Shown here: piece after piece, positions 1-8,632 of the stretch | Numbering within the stretch: position 1 is the first letter of the stretch | How the letters are laid out: every line of letters starts with the position of its first letter | Assembly: GCF_965216485.1 (NCBI RefSeq) | Contig: NZ_OZ244162.1 | Coordinates: forward strand, 558,001 to 622,000 | DNA length: 64,000 bases | Direction: 5' to 3' | Source: Algiphilus sp965216485 | GTDB taxonomy: Bacteria; Pseudomonadota; Gammaproteobacteria; Nevskiales; Nevskiaceae | Position numbers and translations under genes: made by a program | Notes under the pieces: generated by a model | What the model was told of the DNA's origin: nothing | Database searches by the model: none | What the model saw: only the letters and a program-made list of their open reading frames with translations

Positions 1-2
1 TC

Positions 3-1403
3 CAGTTCGAAGAGCGCCGGATGCCGACGCCAGCAGAGCTCACCGCCGCCGCGCCTGACGTGCCTGTCTACGTCCTCTATCTCTACAGCCAGGGCTTCCT
101 CAACGCCGCTGGTGTCAAAGCGCTTGGCCTCTCCAAGGCTACGGAGGTCCCGCCGGGCACGCGCTACGAGTTCACCGAAGAGGGCGGAGCCATCATTCAC
201 GCAGAACCCCACCCCGCTCTTCTCTACGGCACCATCGCAGCGCTCCCATCCCTGAGCGAGGAGCACCAAGCACTCTCAACCCGGCACTTCTACCGCGAGC
301 TCAACCGCTTTGGTCTTACGAGCGTGATCGACGCGGGCGGTGGCGGGCACCAGTTCCCGGAGGATTACGTGGGTACCGCTCGGCTGGCCGAGGCCGGGGA
401 AATGCCGTTGCGAATCTCGAACTACCTCTTCCCTCAGCGGCCGGGGCGGGAGGCCGAGGATTTCGAACGTTGGATCGAGGCGTATGACGCTGGCCGGAGT
501 GCAGCCCCGGGTGTGACCGGGGACCTCAAGCACGGCTTCGAGCTTGAGGGAGGCGGGGAGTTTCTGGTGTGGTCGGCCGGCGACTTCGAGAACTTCATGG
601 CGCCGCGGCCTGATCTCGGCGATCGCGACTACTACGAGGACCTCAAGGCCGTGACGAAGAAGCTGGTGCGGGAGGGTTGGCCGCTCCGCATTCATGCCAC
701 GTATGACGAGTCAATTTCGCGCATCCTCAAGGTGTTCGAGGAGGTGCATGCGGCTGAGCGAGCAGCCGGGCGACCCGGATTCGGCGAGGCGGGCGGCGGC
801 ATTCGCTGGGCCGTCGACCACGCCGAAACCATCTCGGAGGAGAACGTCGCTCGGATCGCCGCGCTTGGCGGCGGTGTGGCTGTCCAAGCGCGGATGGCGT
901 ACGCCGGGGAGTATTTCGCCAAGCGCTACGGGGCAGAGACCGCCGCGCATGCCCCACCGCTGCGGATGCTCCTCGATGCGGAGATACCGCTCGGAGCCGG
1001 GACGGACGGCACACGCGTGGCGAGTTACAACCCGTGGGTGGCGCTCTACTGGCTCACGACGGGCCGAACGGCAGGAGGCACGCAGCTCGCCGCCCCAGAG
1101 AATCGGCTCAGCCGGGAGGAAGCACTCCGTCTGTACACGGTGGACGCCGCATGGTTCAGCCAGGAGGAGGACGTCAAAGGAACGCTCGAACCGGGCCGCT
1201 TTGCCGACTTCGTCGTGCTGTCGAAAGATTTCTTCGGCGTGGAAGAAGAGGAGATTCCGGAGATCGAGGCCGTGCTGACCGTCCTGGACGGAGACGTCGT
1301 TTATGGCGCCGAGGCGTTCGTCAGCTTGATGCCGGCCCTGCCACCCATCCAGCCTGCCTGGTCGCCCGTACGCGTCTTCGGGGGCTTCCACCGTGCAGAG
1401 TAG
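3..1403 (+). CDS. YtcJ-like amidohydrolase (family 3), 5'-truncated by the window edge
   Basis: The reading frame is open from the first bases of the window, and its residues just before the first ATG (position 21) look like family sequence, so the gene begins upstream and only its C-terminal ~466 residues are here. Amidohydrolases of this type hydrolyse C-N bonds in a metal-dependent TIM barrel. Visible family features are a barrel His in IHATYD (about residue 225 counted from ATG 21), DHAET (about 268), the metal/catalytic Asp in GAGTDG (about 329), and the C-terminal composite-domain motif LEPGRFADFVVL that closes these enzymes. The substrate cannot be told. It is followed by a 100-bp gap and a small membrane protein gene with no obvious link. 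Confidence 0.8.
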   Translation, partial: QFEERRMPTPAELTAAAPDVPVYVLYLYSQGFLNAAGVKALGLSKATEVPPGTRYEFTEEGGAIIHAEPHPALLYGTIAALPSLSEEHQALSTRHFYRELNRFGLTSVIDAGGGGHQFPEDYVGTARLAEAGEMPLRISNYLFPQRPGREAEDFERWIEAYDAGRSAAPGVTGDLKHGFELEGGGEFLVWSAGDFENFMAPRPDLGDRDYYEDLKAVTKKLVREGWPLRIHATYDESISRILKVFEEVHAAERAAGRPGFGEAGGGIRWAVDHAETISEENVARIAALGGGVAVQARMAYAGEYFAKRYGAETAAHAPPLRMLLDAEIPLGAGTDGTRVASYNPWVALYWLTTGRTAGGTQLAAPENRLSREEALRLYTVDAAWFSQEEDVKGTLEPGRFADFVVLSKDFFGVEEEEIPEIEAVLTVLDGDVVYGAEAFVSLMPALPPIQPAWSPVRVFGGFHRAE

Positions 1404-1505
1404 GGTGAGGCCTCGTCAGCCACGAAGTGAGGCGAGAAAAGCCTCGCCTCCGTGGTGTGCCCCTTTGCTCGCTGCACGTCGCGCTGACCGGAGGACAACC
1501 CGAAC

Positions 1506-1934
1506 ATGAACCGTTCCATCATCCGCCACGGCTTCGTGCTGATTCTGCTGGCCCTGCTCACGGGCTTCCTGTTGCCGGCCGTGGAGATTCCAAGGCTGGG
1601 TTTGTCCGCCCACACCATTGCCATACTCGGTGGTGTGTTGCTGATCGGCATCGGGGCGGTGTGGCCGGTGTTCCAGCTTTCCGCACGGCAATGCCAGGTC
1701 ATGTACTGGACCTGGGTGTACGCCAGCTATGCAAACTGGCTGGGCTGCCTGATCGGGGCGTTCACCGGCGCCGGGCGGATGACGCCGGTGGCCTCTGCCG
1801 GCGCGGAGGCCGGTGCCGTCGCGGAGGCGGTTGTGACTGCGCTGCTGATCAGTGTGGCCCTGACATCGCTGGTTGCGGTAGGGCTTGCCATCTGGGGGTT
1901 GAGGGGGCGGGGTGCCGAGGACGCAGCGCGCTGA
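1506..1934 (+). CDS. Small four-helix membrane protein, hydroxylaminobenzene mutase / styrene-oxide isomerase-like
   Basis: A 142-aa protein with four hydrophobic segments (about residues 8-25, 36-54, 66-88 and 108-131), the size and topology of the HabA/StyC family of integral-membrane isomerases. Family-like stretches are RLGLSAH (30-36) after the first helix and YANWLG (75-80) in the third. HabA rearranges hydroxylaminobenzene to 2-aminophenol; StyC converts styrene oxide to phenylacetaldehyde. A GGAGGA at 1490-1495 serves the ATG at 1506. The assignment comes from remembered motif similarity, not a search, and the substrate is open. It stands alone between an amidohydrolase and a convergent LysR gene. 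Confidence 0.55.
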   Translation: MNRSIIRHGFVLILLALLTGFLLPAVEIPRLGLSAHTIAILGGVLLIGIGAVWPVFQLSARQCQVMYWTWVYASYANWLGCLIGAFTGAGRMTPVASAGAEAGAVAEAVVTALLISVALTSLVAVGLAIWGLRGRGAEDAAR

Positions 1935-1978
1935 GGGCCGCGTGTTGTGCCCTGCCGACTGAATCACCGGCGGAGCAC

Positions 1979-2890
1979 TCACACGGCGTTCTTTTCCCCT
2001 ATGCCGCCAAGCCACCCCGATTGCGCCTCGGCGAGGTCGGCCATCCAATCGGCAACGGCGCGGAAGCGTGGTACCCGCGTGGCGTCCCGATGGCGAAGCA
2101 GCCAGAGCTCACGGCGTAGCTCCACGCCTTCGCTTAGCCGGCACAGCCCCGCCGCCTCTGCGGCAAAGCACGGCAGGAGCCCGATGCCTAGCCCGGCCTG
2201 GCAGGCCCTTAGCAAGGTCGAGGCCGAACTGGAACGGAAGCGATAGCTGGCGCTAGGCGCAACCTGTTTCAGCCACTGCATTTCTTGAACCTCGGCAAGG
2301 TCGTCGTCGAAGGCCAACCAGGGGACATCCCCCCAACGGCTTTTCGGAATGTCGCTGTATTGGCGTGCACCGTAGACGGCCATGCCGATATGGCCCACAC
2401 GCCGCATCAGGATCGCGGCATCGGCGGTGGGGCGCGCGATGCGCAGGGCGAGGTCTGCCTCCGAGTGCGTGAAGGACAGCACCTGGTTATCCGGAATCAT
2501 GCGGAGGCCAATGTCCGGATGGCTTTCGAGCAACTGCGGAATACGCGGGGTTAGCCAGTGGTCGATCAGGATATCGACCGAGGTGATGCGTACTTCCCCC
2601 GCATGGCTCTCGGACTCGGCGCGTGTGACATCGATCAGCGCCCGCACATCGCCTTCGATGGCGGCAGCCTTCTCCATGAAGATGCGCCCGGCGTCCGTGG
2701 CTTCGTAGCCCTCGGGGCTGCGGATGAACAGGCGGGTCTGCAAGCGTGACTCTGCCGCGGCAAGACGCCTGCTGATGGTGGATACATCCACACCAAGCTG
2801 CTCGGCGGCCCCGCGCATGGACTTCCGCTGTGCCAGGGCCAACAGCACGGGGATATCGTTCCAGTCGAAGCCTCGTTGCAAGCCCACCAC
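1979..2890 (-). CDS. LysR-family transcriptional regulator
   Basis: The N-terminal winged helix-turn-helix reads AAEQLGVDVSTISRRLAAAE, followed by a periplasmic-binding-like effector domain to the end. The open frame extends upstream to 3172, but that extension is low-complexity Arg-rich shadow sequence that runs across the promoter region and into the divergent gene. A normal LysR length (~303 aa) is obtained from a GTG at 2890 (GTG 2887 or TTG 2881 are alternatives; no ATG fits). It is divergent from the HD-domain gene at 3031 and probably regulates it, since an imperfect palindrome lies between them. The inducer is unknown. Confidence 0.85.
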   Translation of the reverse strand: MVGLQRGFDWNDIPVLLALAQRKSMRGAAEQLGVDVSTISRRLAAAESRLQTRLFIRSPEGYEATDAGRIFMEKAAAIEGDVRALIDVTRAESESHAGEVRITSVDILIDHWLTPRIPQLLESHPDIGLRMIPDNQVLSFTHSEADLALRIARPTADAAILMRRVGHIGMAVYGARQYSDIPKSRWGDVPWLAFDDDLAEVQEMQWLKQVAPSASYRFRSSSASTLLRACQAGLGIGLLPCFAAEAAGLCRLSEGVELRRELWLLRHRDATRVPRFRAVADWMADLAEAQSGWLGGIGEKNAV

Positions 2891-2897
2891 CCGCTGT

Positions 2898-2922
2898 TGC
2901 AAAAGTGCAATTCCACTTTGCA
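2898..2922. promoter_or_regulatory. Candidate LysR operator in the divergent intergenic region
   Basis: TGCAAAAGTG (2898-2907) and CACTTTGCA (2914-2922) form an inverted repeat with a single-base deletion around a 6-bp centre; TTGCA-N4-TGCAA (2897-2910) is nested in it. It sits between the proposed LysR start and the divergent HD-domain gene, where LysR proteins usually bind. Confidence 0.45.
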
Positions 2923-3030
2923 GGTTAACAGCTTTGCTACCCCGCCCCGCCCTTGTAGCGTGCCGGCATTGCAAGTGAGCAAACCGACCGCAGCGCCGAT
3001 GCGGCCAACCCCTCTGTGAGGAGAAGGTGA

Positions 3031-3738
3031 ATGACCACCCACCCAGAAAATGCGCATTCCTCTGATCAGCAAGCATCCGGTCATTGCGGCCATGGGTGCG
3101 CTGCGCACGCGCCGGAAGCCGTTCGCAAGGCCGCCGCGTCGGCGAACGGCGCAGAGTGCGACCGGGAATCACTGCGGCCCCGCGAGATCATTCATCACTT
3201 TCCGCTCATTGATGAATTGCTGGAGGCGCGTCGGGTCGTGTTCGGGGGCGACGATCAAGAGCCCGTTTTTCAGGGCTACCGTGCGCATGCCTATCACATT
3301 CTGAACTTCGGCCGGCAATGGATGACCGCGCAACCGGAGCGGGATGAGAAGCTGGCAATCGCCGCCGTATTCCACGACATTGCCGCGTGGCCCAATGACA
3401 ACCTGGACTACCTGCGGCCGTCAGCGGATCAGGCGGACGCCTACCTGGACGCGATCGGTCGGTCGGAGTGGAAACCCGAGATGCGGCTGATGATCGAGAT
3501 GCACCACAAGCTGCGGCCCTATCGGAAGGCGCACGCCGAGTGGGTGGAGCCCGTCCGGCGCGCGGACTGGTGCGACGTCTCTTTCAATCTCTTGCGCTTC
3601 GGGCTGCCGAAAAGCTTCATCAAGGAAGTCAACGCCAGCTTTCCGCTGGGCAAGTTCTATCCGGGCCACGTCTACAAGGTGTCCGCCAAGTGGATGCTGC
3701 GCCATCCGCTGAACCCGATTCCCATTCTTCGCTGGTAG
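3031..3738 (+). CDS. HD-domain protein of unknown function
   Basis: A 235-aa protein with an HD-type metal-dependent phosphohydrolase pattern: His86/His89 in RAHAYHILNF, His115-Asp116 in AVFHDIAAW, His158-His159 in EMHHKL and Asp179 in RRADW. The first ~45 residues are a polar Cys/His-containing tail (HCGHGC at 18-23) that could bind metal. HD proteins hydrolyse nucleotides or other phosphoesters; nothing here fixes the substrate. A GAGGAGAAGG sequence precedes the ATG. It is divergent from the LysR gene, its likely regulator. Confidence 0.6.
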   Translation: MTTHPENAHSSDQQASGHCGHGCAAHAPEAVRKAAASANGAECDRESLRPREIIHHFPLIDELLEARRVVFGGDDQEPVFQGYRAHAYHILNFGRQWMTAQPERDEKLAIAAVFHDIAAWPNDNLDYLRPSADQADAYLDAIGRSEWKPEMRLMIEMHHKLRPYRKAHAEWVEPVRRADWCDVSFNLLRFGLPKSFIKEVNASFPLGKFYPGHVYKVSAKWMLRHPLNPIPILRW

Positions 3739-3777
3739 AGCGCAGGCGGGCGCAGCGGGCGCGCCTCTTTGTGCCCG

Positions 3778-4587
3778 TTAGCGTGGCACGTCTTTCGGAA
3801 AGCCTTGGGTGTGGCGCATCCGCGCGTATTCCTGGCGGAAGACCGGGCGCCCCGCGAGCGTGTCCAGGGTGTCGATGAGGGAGTCGAGTTCGTCGTGGTT
3901 GCGGCGGCAGCACTGCAAGTATTGGCTGAGTACTCCTTGCAGGCTTCTGCCGTGGTCGCGCAGGGCGGCGTCGACGCGGCGGAAGTACACCGCGCCGCCC
4001 CAGTACATGGTCGGGTAGCGGCCTTCGGCGCGGAGCTGCGGCACGGCTTCGATGAAGCTGATGTTGTGCCGGCGGTAGTTGCGCTGGGCACGCGCGATTT
4101 GGCTTTGGTAGCGGCTTTCAACTTCGGCGGCATTGAGCACGCCTTTGGTCTGCATCACCTGGTATTGCATGTAGCTGGCAAAGCCTTCGGCGAACCAGGC
4201 GTGGCGGCTGCCGAGATAGGGCAGAACCAAATGACTGAATTCATGGGCGGCGGTCCAGTCACTGCGAAAGGCCTGGAGCGAAAAGCGCGGGTCAATGTAG
4301 AAATCCGCACCCTGCGGCTTACCCCGCCGGGTCTGCGCCCAGGGCACGGGCTCGTCGGCGGGGGCCTTGCGGTGGATATGCACGTGCACCGGCAGTGGCA
4401 ATGTACCCACGTGGGCTTCCAGGGCCGCAAAGCTTTCGGAGAGCCAGTCGCGCACCATCGCCTGCGTGGCGGCATCGAAACCGTCCTGCCAATGAAATTG
4501 CAGATCGGCGCGGCTGGGCGCGCTGAACAGGCTTGCGCTCAGCAACAGCGTGGCGGTGAAGTATCGGCGAGTGGCGATGCTCGGCAT
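3778..4587 (-). CDS. Secreted gluzincin-like zinc metallopeptidase
   Basis: Taking the ATG at 4587 gives a 269-aa protein with a clear Sec signal peptide (TATLLLSASLFSAPSRA, cleavage about residue 27). The upstream in-frame extension to 4692 is rejected because it covers the divergent promoter. The HExxH zinc site is HEFSH (115-119) and the third ligand Glu is probably E134 in WFAEGFASY, the arrangement of MA-clan gluzincins ('peptidase MA-like' proteins). It is predicted to be periplasmic. The substrate is unknown. It is divergent from the GST gene, with 103 bp between starts. Confidence 0.65.
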   Translation of the reverse strand: MPSIATRRYFTATLLLSASLFSAPSRADLQFHWQDGFDAATQAMVRDWLSESFAALEAHVGTLPLPVHVHIHRKAPADEPVPWAQTRRGKPQGADFYIDPRFSLQAFRSDWTAAHEFSHLVLPYLGSRHAWFAEGFASYMQYQVMQTKGVLNAAEVESRYQSQIARAQRNYRRHNISFIEAVPQLRAEGRYPTMYWGGAVYFRRVDAALRDHGRSLQGVLSQYLQCCRRNHDELDSLIDTLDTLAGRPVFRQEYARMRHTQGFPKDVPR

Positions 4588-4690
4588 GGGTGCAGCATGC
4601 GCGGCGGCGGAGGGGCTTCGCAGCCTTGTCCAATGCGCGCTGCCGTCGACTGCGGATACTCTGCACGCACCCTTCCTTAAGGAAACCCGC

Positions 4691-5626
4691 ATGTCCGGCC
4701 CGACGCCCCTGCTGCACCATTACTGGCTGTCCCCCTTTTCCGAGAAGATGCGTCTGATGCTGGGGCACTGCGACATCGCCTGGGGTTCGGTGGAACACAG
4801 CATGCGCCTGCCGCGGCCCGAGCTGATGCTGCTGACCGGGGGCTATCGCAAGATGCCGGTGCTGCAGCAGGGCGCGGATATCTACTGCGATACGCGCCTG
4901 ATGTCGGCGCAGCTGATGGCGTGGTCAGGCCGGAATGACCTGCTGCCCGACGCGCGCCGCCAGGAGGTGGAAGCGCTCTCTGCCTTCGCGGATTCGCGGC
5001 TGTTCTTTGTGGTGATCACGGCCTCGATGGGTGGCTCCGCCATTCGCGCGCTGCGCCGCGATCACGGCGCCACCTGGGGGGAGCTTCTGCGGGTGGTGTG
5101 GGACCGCGTGCGCATGATGCGCGGCGCGGAGGTGCCACGCATTCCGCCCAAGGTGGCGAAGCGTGAGCTGCACGCCTTCCTGCAGCGCTTCGAGCAGGAA
5201 CTGGAAGGCCCCTTCCGTTTTGGCGATGGACCGACGCTGGCGGATTTCTCGGTGTACCACGTGCTGCGCTTCGGCCACGAGACGCTGCGCGCGGATTTTT
5301 TGCGCGATACCCCACGGTTGCTGGACTGGATGGCGCGCATGGCGTCCATCGGCCACGGCAAGTACCACGATGTGCCGATCCGCGATGCGCTGGAGGAAGC
5401 TGCGGTGCACAGCCCCGCCGAGCCTGGCCCGTTGGTGGCGCCGCCGTCGGACTGCGAAATCGGCGATGCGGTCACGATCCGCCCCGCCGACTATGGCACC
5501 GATCCCGCCCACGGCACGCTGGCGGGGGCGCCTGCGGGTAGCTGGGTGCTGCGCCGCGAGGTGGACGGTCTGGGGACGCTGCACGTGCACTTTCCGCGCG
5601 AAGGCTTTCGGCTGCGTCCGGCCTGA
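4691..5626 (+). CDS. Glutathione S-transferase family protein
   Basis: A 311-aa protein. The N-terminal thioredoxin-like domain shows WLSPFSEKMRLML (possible catalytic Ser14 or Ser17) and the cis-proline loop YRKMPVLQ (Pro56), with a GST C-terminal helical domain around residues 90-225 (FGDGPTLADFSVYHVLR). About 80 extra residues follow the helical domain and look like a small beta-rich appendage, making it longer than a usual ~210-aa GST. The ATG at 4691 follows AAGGAAACC; the longer frame from 4550 is a shadow. GSTs conjugate or isomerise electrophiles with glutathione; the substrate is unknown. Confidence 0.75.
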   Translation: MSGPTPLLHHYWLSPFSEKMRLMLGHCDIAWGSVEHSMRLPRPELMLLTGGYRKMPVLQQGADIYCDTRLMSAQLMAWSGRNDLLPDARRQEVEALSAFADSRLFFVVITASMGGSAIRALRRDHGATWGELLRVVWDRVRMMRGAEVPRIPPKVAKRELHAFLQRFEQELEGPFRFGDGPTLADFSVYHVLRFGHETLRADFLRDTPRLLDWMARMASIGHGKYHDVPIRDALEEAAVHSPAEPGPLVAPPSDCEIGDAVTIRPADYGTDPAHGTLAGAPAGSWVLRREVDGLGTLHVHFPREGFRLRPA

Positions 5627-6031
5627 TCCGCCGCGACGCAGCCACAGCGCCGTGTAGTCCAACGCCGTCAATTTATTGGGAATTGCTGTGCGTAGTTCCA
5701 CAACTACCCGTTCGGGTGGTGCCAGTGGACATGCGCAGGCTTAGCGTTAGCGCACAACGAGGCTCAGGTGGTGTGCGTTGCGCATCACCCAGACAAATGA
5801 AGTCGCCAACACAGGCGACAGCTAGCGAGGAGACAACGTGGAATTGAGATACGGCCCCAACAGCGTGCCCCTCACCTGGACTGCCGATCGGCGGCACGTC
5901 CCTGCCTGCATTCCCTCTGTCCATGGAGCGTGCCCAGCGCCGCGCTAGGCGCGATGGCTTTTCACGCAATGGACGTCGGTACGCACTCGTGCGGCCGATT
6001 CATAAACGGACTTAGGGACAGGATTTAGGCA
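5627..6031. other. Long regulatory leader upstream of the RND/DUF1329 operon
   Basis: This 405-bp gap holds no convincing protein gene. It contains the LuxR-box at 5704-5719 and a -10-like TAGCGT at 5742-5747, which would leave a 5' untranslated region of about 280 nt. The leader includes a small hairpin (GGTGTGCG/CGCATCACC near 5768-5787) and a ribosome-binding-like GAGGAGA before GTG 5838 that could open a 36-codon reading frame ending at 5948. Confidence 0.5.
5704..5719 (+). promoter_or_regulatory. LuxR-type box A (RND/DUF1329/DUF1302 operon)
   Basis: CTACCCGTTCGGGTGG is an imperfect palindrome. Exactly 22 bp downstream lies TAGCGT (5742-5747), a -10-like hexamer, placing the box centre about 42 bp before the probable start of transcription. 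The same box, orientation and spacing recur at 16628, 16724 and 27433. Confidence 0.65.
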
Positions 6032-8470
6032 ATGGATTCGATTCGCGCGCGTATCGCCCGCTGGGTCATGGACAACCGCGCTGCCATGGCGGTCGTCTTC
6101 GTGTTGATCACGGTGTTCTTCGCCGTGGGCATGCGGAATGTGGAATTCCGCACGGTGTTTTCCGACCTGCTGCCGAAGGACGATCCCTTCGTACAGGTGT
6201 ACAAGGACCACCCCGGATTCGGTGATCCGCTGACCATGACGATCATGGTGCAGCGCACTGACGGCGGCACCATCTACAACACCGACACGCTGCAGAAAGT
6301 CTGGGACCTCACGCGCGACATCGACCTCGCCCCCGGGGTCGATCACGACCAGATTCTGTCCATCACCACGGAGAAGGCGCGCTACGCCGAGGCCACGCCC
6401 TACGGCATCGACATGCGCCCGCTGATGGACGACAGCGTGCCGTCCACGCCCGAGGAGCTGAAGGATTTTCGCCGCCGCATCGAGCAGTCGCCGGACGCGC
6501 GCACCTTCCTGGTGTCCGAGGACGAAACGGCCACCATCATCAACGCCACCTTCATCGAACGCCTGCTCGAGTACGACAAGGCTTTCTCCTACGCGCAGGG
6601 GCTGGTGGAAGCGGCTCGCGATGAAAACCATGACGTGCATCTGGCGGGCCAGCCCGCGTTGACGGGCTGGGTCTTCAAGTACCAGATGGAGATGCGCTGG
6701 ATCTTCGGCGTCACGCTGGCCGCCTTGATCCTCGCGCTCATCATCTACATGCGCAACACGGTGGGCGTGGTCACCCCTGTTCTCTGCAGCGGTGTGGCGG
6801 CCATTTGGGGCCTTGGCCTGGTGGGCTGGATGTCCTCGCCCATCGAGCCGCTGCTGATGGTGGTGCCGCTGCTCCTTGTGGCGCGATCTTTCTCGCACTG
6901 CGTGCAGTTCACCGAGCGCTATTACGAGATCTATGCGCAGGTGCGCGACCGTCGCAAGGCCTGCGAACTCACCATGAGCGTGATGATGGCGCCCAGCATT
7001 CTGGGCATCATCACCGACACCGCCGGCATTCTGCTCATTGCCGTGGCGCCGATTCCGGCGATGGAGCGCTTTGCCCTCTTCGTGGGCTTCTGGTCGCTGG
7101 CCATCATCCCGACCGGCGTTTTCCTCATCTCCGTGGTGCTGTCCTACCTGCCGGCGCCGAAGAACATCGATGAGCTGACCGCCGACGACGCCACCAAGGG
7201 CGGCATTCACTCGAAGTTCCGCAACGGCCTGTCCGCGCTGTCCACCATCACCAACGGCAAGCGCGGCGTGGTCACCGCCTGCGTGGTGGGTGCGCTGATG
7301 GTGGCCTCCACCTACACCGCACTGCAGATCAAGATTGGCAACCCGGTGGAAGGCAGCGGCCTGTTATGGCCGGACTCGGAATACAACGTCGCGGTGCGCA
7401 ACATCAACGACAACTTCCCCGGCGTGAACACGCTGGAGATCATTCTGGAAGCCAATCAGCGCGATACCAACAACCGCGTCGCGCGTCTGCCGGAAACGGC
7501 CGCCGCCGCTCTGCAGATCCAGGCATTGATGGAGTCGGACGACACCCTGCCACCGCGGCAGACCCTGTCCTTCGCCGACTACATGATGGAAGGCAACCGG
7601 CTGTTCTCCGGAGGCCATCCCAAGTGGATGCCGCTGGACATGAACATGCAGGCCACCAACGCGGCGGCCAATGCCGTCACCTTCGGTACCAACCCGAAGA
7701 ACTTCTCGCATATCGTCGGCTTCGAGTTCCAGGATTCCACGGTGTCGCTGTGGTATCGCGACAACAAGCAGGAAACCCTGGACGCCGCACTGGCCAGTGC
7801 GCGCGAGGCGGTCGACAAGGTCGGTACGCAGTTCGAGAACTTCACCGTACGACTGGGCTCGGGCACGATCGCGCTGGAGCACGCCACCAATGATGTGGTT
7901 AGCCGCTATCACTGGGTGGTGCTCGGCCTGCTCAATCTCGTGATCCTGCTGGTGGCGTCCTTCGCCTACAAGTCGCTGGTGGCGGGATTCATCCTGCTGG
8001 TGCCGGTGAACTTCGCCAACATGCTGCTGACCTCGGTCATGCATCTGCTCGGCATCGGTCTGGACATCAACTCGATGATGGTTGCGGTCATCGGTGTGGG
8101 CGTCGGCATCGACTACGGCATCTACCTGCTGTCGCGCATCTGCGAGGAATACACCGCGCACAAGGGCGACTGGGCCGAAACGCTGCGCGCCTCGCTGACC
8201 ACCACCGGCAAGGCCATCACCTTCACTGCCTCGATCATGCTCATCGGCATCCTGCCGTGGTACTTCCTGTCGCCCATCAAGTTCATGGCCGACATGGGGC
8301 TGCTGCTTGTGTCGATCATGCTCATCAACATGGTCCTGGCCCTGGTCGTGCTGCCGCTGCTGACCTGGCTTATCAAGCCCAAGTTCGTCGGTCGCGAAGA
8401 TTTGATGGTCGGCGAAAGCATCGATTTGAGCGATCACGTCGTACCTAATCGAACTGCGGAGGCTTTCTGA
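6032..8470 (+). CDS. RND-superfamily (MMPL-type) exporter-like membrane protein
   Basis: This 812-aa protein has the two-fold RND layout: a first transmembrane helix (about residues 18-38), a large periplasmic loop to about 225, a block of five to six helices to about 425, a second periplasmic loop to about 625, and a final helix block to about 795. It is the 'hydrophobe/MMPL' class, not the tripartite drug-efflux class (no ~1000-aa length, no adjacent membrane-fusion protein). Genes of this type are often next to DUF1329, DUF1302 and YCF48 proteins, exactly as here, in degraders of hydrophobic compounds. I infer movement of a hydrophobic substrate or lipid across the envelope. It is the first gene of the operon behind box A. 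Confidence 0.8.
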   Translation: MDSIRARIARWVMDNRAAMAVVFVLITVFFAVGMRNVEFRTVFSDLLPKDDPFVQVYKDHPGFGDPLTMTIMVQRTDGGTIYNTDTLQKVWDLTRDIDLAPGVDHDQILSITTEKARYAEATPYGIDMRPLMDDSVPSTPEELKDFRRRIEQSPDARTFLVSEDETATIINATFIERLLEYDKAFSYAQGLVEAARDENHDVHLAGQPALTGWVFKYQMEMRWIFGVTLAALILALIIYMRNTVGVVTPVLCSGVAAIWGLGLVGWMSSPIEPLLMVVPLLLVARSFSHCVQFTERYYEIYAQVRDRRKACELTMSVMMAPSILGIITDTAGILLIAVAPIPAMERFALFVGFWSLAIIPTGVFLISVVLSYLPAPKNIDELTADDATKGGIHSKFRNGLSALSTITNGKRGVVTACVVGALMVASTYTALQIKIGNPVEGSGLLWPDSEYNVAVRNINDNFPGVNTLEIILEANQRDTNNRVARLPETAAAALQIQALMESDDTLPPRQTLSFADYMMEGNRLFSGGHPKWMPLDMNMQATNAAANAVTFGTNPKNFSHIVGFEFQDSTVSLWYRDNKQETLDAALASAREAVDKVGTQFENFTVRLGSGTIALEHATNDVVSRYHWVVLGLLNLVILLVASFAYKSLVAGFILLVPVNFANMLLTSVMHLLGIGLDINSMMVAVIGVGVGIDYGIYLLSRICEEYTAHKGDWAETLRASLTTTGKAITFTASIMLIGILPWYFLSPIKFMADMGLLLVSIMLINMVLALVVLPLLTWLIKPKFVGREDLMVGESIDLSDHVVPNRTAEAF

Positions 8471-8632
8471 TGGCAGCCGCAGCCCGAGAAGCACATATAA
8501 CAAGAAGCGGGGGTCTTACTGGTGGCTTGATGGAGCCTGGTGTTCCTGAAACCGCCACAACCGCTCAACCCCGCAACGGCCTAGCCGCTTACGCGTGGGC
8601 AGACGTTTTCCGTCGCACCTAGGAGGATTGAC

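Noticed and set aside
2891..3172. N-terminal extension of the LysR protein
   Set aside because: The extension is Arg-rich, lies across the divergent promoter and the HD gene, and would make the protein ~95 residues longer than the family.
5838..5948. 36-codon leader frame (GTG start after GAGGAGA) in the RND operon leader
   Set aside because: It has a plausible ribosome-binding site but no recognisable peptide signature and no counterpart before the other boxed operons; too weak to call a gene.
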